A stretch of 64,000 bases of DNA from Alphaproteobacteria bacterium (lineage in GTDB: Bacteria > Pseudomonadota > Alphaproteobacteria > Micropepsales > Micropepsaceae). Below the pieces are notes generated by a model. That model worked only from the letters and a program-made list of their open reading frames with translations. It had not been told where the DNA came from and ran no database searches. Position 1 is the stretch's first letter. Every line of letters begins with the position of its first letter. Made by a program: the position numbers and the translations under genes. The stretch is from NCBI GenBank assembly GCA_025350465.1, contig JANXXU010000006.1, positions 124,001 through 188,000 on the forward strand. Reading direction: 5' to 3'. Shown here in pieces: positions 58,319 to 64,000 of the stretch.

Positions 58319-59467
58319 ATGCCGGACGCGAAGGCCATACCTCTAGTCGTTCTGCAAGTCACCCCCGACCTCAATGTCGGGGGCGCCGAGCGCACGACGG
58401 TTGACGTCGCGCGTGCGGTCGCCTTGGCCGGCGGCAAGGCATTGATCGCGACCGCGGGCGGCCGACTGGTTGCCGAGGCCGAACGCGCCGGTGCGCGCGT
58501 GATCATCGGACCCTACGACTCAAAGAATCCCTTGACCGTCTGGCGCAACGTTGCGCGCCTGATCGACGTTATCAACGCTGAGCACGTTGCAATCGTTCAC
58601 GCGCGTTCGCGCGCGCCGGCTTGGAGTGCGATGTGGGCTGCGCGGCGCGCGGGAATACCCTTCGTCTCGACCTATCACGGGATCTACAAAGCGGGGAATT
58701 CGTTGAAGCGTGCCTACAACGCCGTCATGGCGAACGGCGACGTTGTCATTGCCAATTCGCAATACACCGCCGCGCATGTTTTGGCCGAGCACAAAATCGA
58801 TCCGTCAAAGCTCGTGACCATTCCTCGCGGCATCGACATCGAGGCCTTCACGCCGTCCAAGGTAGCGCCCGAGCGCATCGCTAGGCTGCGGGGACAATGG
58901 AATCTGGCAGCGGACATGCCGGTCATTTTGTTGCCCGGCCGGCTGACGCGATTGAAGGGCCACACCACATTCCTTGATGCGTTGGCGAAACTGCCTCATC
59001 GCCGCTTCGTCGCCGTGCTCGCGGGCGGCGGTGAAGATCGCTACGTCGAGGAGCTCAAACGGCAAGTGGATCGCCTAGGGCTCGCCGCGAATGTGCGTAT
59101 GCCCGGTCATGTCACGGACATGCCGGCGGCGTACATGGTCGCCGATATCGTCGTGTCGCCGTCGACCGTGCCCGAGTCGTTCGGCCGGACGCCTGTCGAA
59201 GCGCAAGCGATGGGACGGCCTGTGGTCGCGACGGCGCTCGGCGGGCAGCTCGAAACGGTGGAAGATTCGGCAACCGGATTCCTGGTTCCGGTCTTCGACG
59301 CTGCGGCACTGGCGAGTGCGATCGAACGGGCGCTCGCGCTCGACAAGAATGCGCGCGATGCGATGGCGCTCCTCGGTCGCACCCGCGTGCTCGAGCGTTA
59401 CACTGTCGACGCGATGTGCGCGGCGACGCTCGATGTCTACAAAAAGCTCCTTGTCCGCCATGGCTGA
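58319..59467 (+). CDS. GT4 family glycosyltransferase
   Basis: LNVGGAERTTVDVARAV, TIPRGIDIEAFTPS, LLPGRLTRLKGHTTFLDAL, VPESFGRTPVEAQAMGRPVVATALGGQLETV. Confidence 0.92.
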   Translation: MPDAKAIPLVVLQVTPDLNVGGAERTTVDVARAVALAGGKALIATAGGRLVAEAERAGARVIIGPYDSKNPLTVWRNVARLIDVINAEHVAIVHARSRAPAWSAMWAARRAGIPFVSTYHGIYKAGNSLKRAYNAVMANGDVVIANSQYTAAHVLAEHKIDPSKLVTIPRGIDIEAFTPSKVAPERIARLRGQWNLAADMPVILLPGRLTRLKGHTTFLDALAKLPHRRFVAVLAGGGEDRYVEELKRQVDRLGLAANVRMPGHVTDMPAAYMVADIVVSPSTVPESFGRTPVEAQAMGRPVVATALGGQLETVEDSATGFLVPVFDAAALASAIERALALDKNARDAMALLGRTRVLERYTVDAMCAATLDVYKKLLVRHG

Positions 59468-60392
59468 GCTGCGCCGGATTCTCGTCATCAAGTTTGGCGC
59501 TTTCGGCGATTTCGCGGTGGCGATGGGTTTGTTTCGCGCCATTCGCGAGTATCACCGCGACGCTCGAATCACGCTGCTGACGACACCGCCTTTCGAAGAA
59601 TGGGCCGAAGCAGGGCATTGGTTCGATGACGTGTGGACCGACGGCAGACCGACCGGCCTCAATGCGTACGTCGCTCTTGTTCGGCGTTTGCGCGAGGCGC
59701 GCTTCGACCGCGTCTACGACCTGCAGACGAATGGACGCTCGAGCCTGCTTTACCACGCGCTTCGCCCGAACCCGCCCGAGTGGTCGGGTATCGCCTGGGG
59801 TGCATCGCACCCGCACGCCAATCCGCGTCGCGATCTCATGCACAATTACGCTTCGAAACGCGAGCAACTCTTGATGGCGGGTATTGCAAATGTTCCGGAC
59901 ACGGACGTTTCTTGGGCGACGGGGATTCCTCTTCGCTTCGAGATTGCCAAGCCGTTCGTGCTCCTTGCGCCCGGCGGCGCCGCGCATCGGCCGGCCAAAC
60001 GCTGGCCCGTCGAGCGCTATGCCTTGCTCGCGTCGGCGCTTTCGAGCCGGGCATTGACGCCGGTCGTCGTCGGCGGCGAGCAAGAGCGCGAACTCGCCGA
60101 AGCGATAAGAAAGGTCGCACCGGACGCAGTGCTGCTGGCCGGTCAAACCTCGTTCGGTGATCTTGTCGTTCTTGGTCGCGAGGCCGCCCTCGCCGTCGGC
60201 AACGACTCGGGGCCCATGCATCTCTTCGCTGCCGCGGGCTGCCCGATGCTGGTGCTCTTCGGCGGTGACAGTTCCCCGACGCTCTCGGCGCCACATGGCG
60301 CGCGGGTACGTACGCTTCAGGCAACGGCGATTGCCGATTTGACGGTCGAACAGGTGTTGAACGCATTGCCCGAAGCGCGTTCCATTCCTTGA
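59460..60392 (+). CDS. GT9 family (heptosyltransferase-like) glycosyltransferase
   Basis: ILVIKFGAFGDFAVAMGLFRAIREYHRDARITLLT, FVLLAPGGAAHRPAKRWPVERYALLA, AVGNDSGPMHLFAAAGCPMLVLFGG; start overlaps upstream stop by 8 nt. Confidence 0.92.
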   Translation: MAELRRILVIKFGAFGDFAVAMGLFRAIREYHRDARITLLTTPPFEEWAEAGHWFDDVWTDGRPTGLNAYVALVRRLREARFDRVYDLQTNGRSSLLYHALRPNPPEWSGIAWGASHPHANPRRDLMHNYASKREQLLMAGIANVPDTDVSWATGIPLRFEIAKPFVLLAPGGAAHRPAKRWPVERYALLASALSSRALTPVVVGGEQERELAEAIRKVAPDAVLLAGQTSFGDLVVLGREAALAVGNDSGPMHLFAAAGCPMLVLFGGDSSPTLSAPHGARVRTLQATAIADLTVEQVLNALPEARSIP

Positions 60393-60458
60393 CTTGGGCG
60401 CGGTGGGCAACCAATCTCGCGCCCCTTCGAGAACCTATGAGCAACAGGAACCACGCCC

Positions 60459-62429
60459 GTGTCGGCTGAACTCGCGAACGACATCCGTATCACCTTGCCG
60501 GACGGCTCGGTGCGGACGACGACGCGCGGCTCGACCGGCGCGGCTGTCGCCGCCTTGATCGGCCCGGGCCTCGCCAAGGCGGCGCTCGCGGTCAAGGTCA
60601 ACGGCGAGCTGAAGGACCTCGATTGGCCGATCCCTTTCGACGCCAAGGTCGAGATCATCACGCGCAAGAGCGACGAAGCCCTCGACCTCATCCGCCACGA
60701 CACCGCGCACTTGCTGGCACAAGCGGTGCAGGAACTTTATCCCGGCACGCAAGTCACGATCGGCCCGAACATCGAGGACGGCTTCTACTACGACTTCGCC
60801 CGCAACGAGCCCTTCACCCCGGCCGACCTGCCGCGCATCGAAGACAAAATGCGCGAGCTGGTTGCGCGCGATTTGCCGACCAAGCGCACGGTCTGGGAGC
60901 GCGACAAGGCAGCGAAGCATTTCTTGGACCTCGGCGAGATCTATAAGGCCGAGATCATTCGCGATCTGCCGAAGGACGAAGAGGTCCGCGTCTATTATCA
61001 CGGCAACTGGCACGATCTCTGTCGCGGTCCGCATTTGATGTCGACCGGCAAAATCGGCTTGGGCTTCAAGCTGACCAAGATTGCAGGCGCCTATTGGCGT
61101 GGCGACGCCAAGAACGCGCAGCTTCAGCGCATCTACGGAACCGCCTGGCGCGATGAGAAAGAGTTGAACGCTTATATGACGCGCCTCGAAGAATCCGAGA
61201 AGCGCGACCATCGCAAGATCGGCAAGGAGATGGATCTCTTCCACGTCCAGGAGGAGGCCGTCGGACAAATCTTCTGGCACCCGAACGGCTGGACGATCTA
61301 TCGCGCGCTGGAAAACTACGTGCGCCGCAAGATTACGCGCGCCGATTATCGCGAAGTGAAGACACCGCAACTGATGGACATAAAGCTCTGGCAAGAGTCG
61401 GGGCATTGGGAGAACTATCGCCCGCATATGTTCATCGCCGAGGTCGACGAGGGCGACCACAAAGAAAAGCGTGTGCTCGGGGTCAAGCCGATGAACTGTC
61501 CCGGCCACGTGCAGATCTTCAAGCAAGGTTTGAAGAGCTATCGCGACCTGCCATATCGCCTTGCCGAATTCGGGTCATGCCATCGCTATGAACCGTCGGG
61601 CGCGCTGCACGGCATCATGCGTGTCCGCGGCTTCGTGCAAGACGATGCCCATATTTTCTGCACCGAGGAACAAATTGTTCCCGAGACCGAGCGCTTCGTT
61701 AAATTGCTGAGTGACGTCTACCGCGACCTCGGCTTCGATTCGTTTTCGGTGAAGCTCGCGACGCGGCCGACGCCGCGCGCCGGTAAAGAGGCCGACTGGG
61801 ACCGCGCCGAAGCGACGCTGGAACTCGCCTGCCATCGCATCGGCATTCCGTTCGCCCTGAACCCAGGCGAGGGGACGTTCTATGGGCCGAAGCTCGAGTT
61901 CGTTCTTCGCGACGCGATCGGACGCGATTGGCAATGCGGAACGATCCAGATCGACTACGTTTTGCCGGAGCGGCTTGACGCCGAGTACATTGCCGAAGAC
62001 GGCAATCGCAAGCGCCCCGTGATGCTGCACCGCGCGATCCTGGGTTCTCTCGAGCGCTTCATCGGCGTGCTCATCGAGCACTACGCCGGCAAGTTTCCGC
62101 TTTGGCTGGCGCCTGTGCAGGCGGTGGTGGCGACCATCGTCTCCGACGCGGACGCCTATGCCGAGGAGGCGACCGCCGCCCTCAAAGCGGCCGGTATCCG
62201 CGTTGAAACCGACCTGCGCAACGAAAAGATCAACTACAAAGTCCGCGAGCATTCGCTGGCAAAGGTGCCATACCTTCTGGTTGCAGGCCGGCGTGAGGCT
62301 GAACAGCGCACCCTTGCGGTGCGGCGTCTGGGCTCCGAGGCGCAAGAAAACCTTGCGTTAGCTGATGTGATTTCTATGCTGCGGTCCGAAGCCGCGCCGC
62401 CGGACCTCAAGTCCGGCGGCGTTGCTTGA
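60459..62429 (+). CDS. thrS: threonyl-tRNA synthetase
   Basis: TGS domain, [94 protein letters not shown] start. Confidence 0.97.
   Translation: MSAELANDIRITLPDGSVRTTTRGSTGAAVAALIGPGLAKAALAVKVNGELKDLDWPIPFDAKVEIITRKSDEALDLIRHDTAHLLAQAVQELYPGTQVTIGPNIEDGFYYDFARNEPFTPADLPRIEDKMRELVARDLPTKRTVWERDKAAKHFLDLGEIYKAEIIRDLPKDEEVRVYYHGNWHDLCRGPHLMSTGKIGLGFKLTKIAGAYWRGDAKNAQLQRIYGTAWRDEKELNAYMTRLEESEKRDHRKIGKEMDLFHVQEEAVGQIFWHPNGWTIYRALENYVRRKITRADYREVKTPQLMDIKLWQESGHWENYRPHMFIAEVDEGDHKEKRVLGVKPMNCPGHVQIFKQGLKSYRDLPYRLAEFGSCHRYEPSGALHGIMRVRGFVQDDAHIFCTEEQIVPETERFVKLLSDVYRDLGFDSFSVKLATRPTPRAGKEADWDRAEATLELACHRIGIPFALNPGEGTFYGPKLEFVLRDAIGRDWQCGTIQIDYVLPERLDAEYIAEDGNRKRPVMLHRAILGSLERFIGVLIEHYAGKFPLWLAPVQAVVATIVSDADAYAEEATAALKAAGIRVETDLRNEKINYKVREHSLAKVPYLLVAGRREAEQRTLAVRRLGSEAQENLALADVISMLRSEAAPPDLKSGGVA
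62395..62421 (+). promoter_or_regulatory. perfect 11-bp stem-loop at 3' end of thrS
   Basis: CGCCGCCGGAC-CTCAA-GTCCGGCGGCG; no U-tract follows. Confidence 0.45.
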
Positions 62430-62486
62430 TGACCAGCGGATCCATAACCAGGGAGAACTGCGTGGCAAGCAAAACAGGAGAAGACA

Positions 62487-63029
62487 ATAGTTAGACGTCC
62501 CTACCAATCGGCGATGCCGCCCTCAAAAGATGGGCCGCGCGTGAATGAGATGATCACCGCTTCCGAACTTCTGGTGATCGACGATGATGGCGGCAAGCGC
62601 GGCGTGATGAGCAAGTTCGACGCGCTCAAGATGGCCGAAACCGAAGGGCTCGATCTCGTCGAGGTTGCCCCGCTGGCCAAGCCCCCCGTCGTCAAGTTGA
62701 TGGACTTCGGCAAATACAAATATCAAGAGCAGAAAAAGGCGGCCGAAGCGCGCAAGAACCAAAAGATCATCGAGATAAAAGAGATCAAGATGCGTCCGAT
62801 GATCGACGATCACGATTACGACGTGAAAATGCGTTCGATCAAACGCTTCTTCGAAGAGGGCGACAAGGTGAAGGTGACCTTGCGCTTCCGCGGTCGCGAA
62901 ATGGCGCACATGGAAATCGGCATGGAGCTGCTGCAGAAAGTGAAGCGCGACGTCGATCTGATCGGCAAGATCGAGCAGGAGCCCAAGCTCGAAGGCCGCC
63001 AAATGATCATGGTGATGGCGCCGAAATAG
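62487..63029 (+). CDS. infC: translation initiation factor IF-3 (probable ATA start)
   Basis: [69 protein letters not shown]...; in-frame ATA at 62487, 6 nt after AGGAG (62476-62480); ORF track starts at internal ATG 62514. Confidence 0.9.
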   Translation: MVRRPYQSAMPPSKDGPRVNEMITASELLVIDDDGGKRGVMSKFDALKMAETEGLDLVEVAPLAKPPVVKLMDFGKYKYQEQKKAAEARKNQKIIEIKEIKMRPMIDDHDYDVKMRSIKRFFEEGDKVKVTLRFRGREMAHMEIGMELLQKVKRDVDLIGKIEQEPKLEGRQMIMVMAPK

Positions 63030-63098
63030 GCGGCGCCGATCACGGCACTCCAGCGCCGTCACGGTTCGCGTAGCGGACCGCGACGGCAAATGGATCAG

Positions 63099-64000
63099 TT
63101 ACGCCGCCCTTTCGACTTCCATCTCCAGTTCCACCGCCAGGCTGTCGACGTCACGGTAGATCGATGCGACCGCGAGCACGCGTTTGTTTTGCATGAAGCG
63201 CAGCACGCAGTCCTTTGCTGCGATGTCGCCCTCGATCGCAATCTCGTCCCATGCTTCGGCGTGGCCGACATAGTTGATGGGCACGTCGTAGTGCTGGCTC
63301 CAGAAGAACGGCACTTGCTCGAATTTCTCCTGTAAGCCCAGCATGTTGCGCGCCGCCGTCGCGCCCTGTCGTTGTGCCACGATCCAATGTTCGACGCGGA
63401 TGTTCGCGCCGCTGTGCGGGTCCGGCCAGCGCGCAATGTCGCCCGCCGCGAGAATATTGGGGTCGGTCGTTTCCAGATACGCGTTGACGGCGACGCCGCG
63501 ATCGATCGCGAGCCCCGCCTTTTCCGCGACATCGATGCGCGGGCGCACACCGACGCCGGCGACCACCAAATCGGCTTCGAGCGCGGCGCCGCTCTTGAGC
63601 TTCACGCGTCGGCCTTCGATCGCGACGGCTGAATCCTCGAGATGGAAGTGGACGCCATTCTCCTCGTGGAGCTTGCGAATGAAATCGCCCATCTGCGGTC
63701 CCAGCACCCGTTCCATCGGCCGCTTCTCGGGCGCCACGACATGGACCTCGATCTTGCGATTGCGCAACGACGCGGCGACCTCAAGCCCGATGAAGCTGGC
63801 GCCGATCACGACGGCCCGCCGTGCGTCTCGGGCCGCGGCGATGATCGCACGGCAATCGTCGAGCGAGCGCAGGGTGTGGACGACGGGCCCATCGAAGCCC
63901 GGAATCGGCAACCGAATAGGCTCCGCACCGGTCGCCAGCAGCAGGCGATCGTAAGCAACCTTGCTCCCATTGCCGAGCATGACCTCGCGCGCTCGCCTAT
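63099..64000 (-). CDS. FAD-dependent NAD(P)/disulfide (ferredoxin/rubredoxin reductase-like) oxidoreductase, partial (runs off right edge)
   Basis: AYDRLLLATGAEPIRLPIPGFDG, AVVIGASFIGLEVAASLRNRKIEVHVVAPEKRPMERVLG, NILAAGDIARWPDPHSG. Confidence 0.92.
   Translation of the reverse strand, partial: RRAREVMLGNGSKVAYDRLLLATGAEPIRLPIPGFDGPVVHTLRSLDDCRAIIAAARDARRAVVIGASFIGLEVAASLRNRKIEVHVVAPEKRPMERVLGPQMGDFIRKLHEENGVHFHLEDSAVAIEGRRVKLKSGAALEADLVVAGVGVRPRIDVAEKAGLAIDRGVAVNAYLETTDPNILAAGDIARWPDPHSGANIRVEHWIVAQRQGATAARNMLGLQEKFEQVPFFWSQHYDVPINYVGHAEAWDEIAIEGDIAAKDCVLRFMQNKRVLAVASIYRDVDSLAVELEMEVERAA

Noticed and set aside
59112-60410. 432-aa minus-strand ORF opposite GT4/GT9 genes
   Set aside because: Overlaps two well-supported glycosyltransferases; low-complexity antisense composition
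1-64000. Search for CRISPR arrays, transposases/IS ends, integrases, rRNA
   Set aside because: None noticed by reading; no regularly spaced direct repeats and no mobile-element ORFs in the track

Overview
This is a 64 kb, GC-rich alphaproteobacterial-type chromosomal window. From left to right it contains: (i) a surface-glycan region (about 1-11.7 kb) with methyltransferases, a GtrA-like protein, two tandem paralogous polytopic membrane proteins, a sulfotransferase-like protein, and a 1267-aa WbsX/GT4/GT2 fusion with N-terminal repeats; (ii) an EF-hand protein divergent from an OmpR-type two-component system, a large M28-type peptidase with an unassigned N-terminal half, a DedA-like protein, a CYP153-like P450 and a hybrid histidine kinase; (iii) a complete dTDP-rhamnose operon (rfbB-D-A-C) continuing into glycosyltransferases; (iv) a housekeeping core: pabB/C fusion, Hsp20-DUF1150, kdsD-lptCAB-rpoN-hpf-ptsN, rnd, uppP, tRNA-Leu(CAG), gltD-gltB, mtgA, queG, thrS, infC. 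I saw no CRISPR array, rRNA, transposase or phage module. The candidates most worth follow-up are: a transglycosylase (MtgA) fused to a metal-site-less HMA-like domain and a His/Asp/Glu-rich linker; a two-gene membrane cassette with a TIR-like cytosolic domain and a small partner; an eroded stand-alone GT51-like protein; a protein with an internal signal peptide upstream of a predicted beta-barrel; a ~38-aa repeat shared by two glycan-locus proteins; and an apparent AUA start for infC overlapped by a GTG-initiated 10-codon ORF. All family calls are by eye from motifs; no database search was run.
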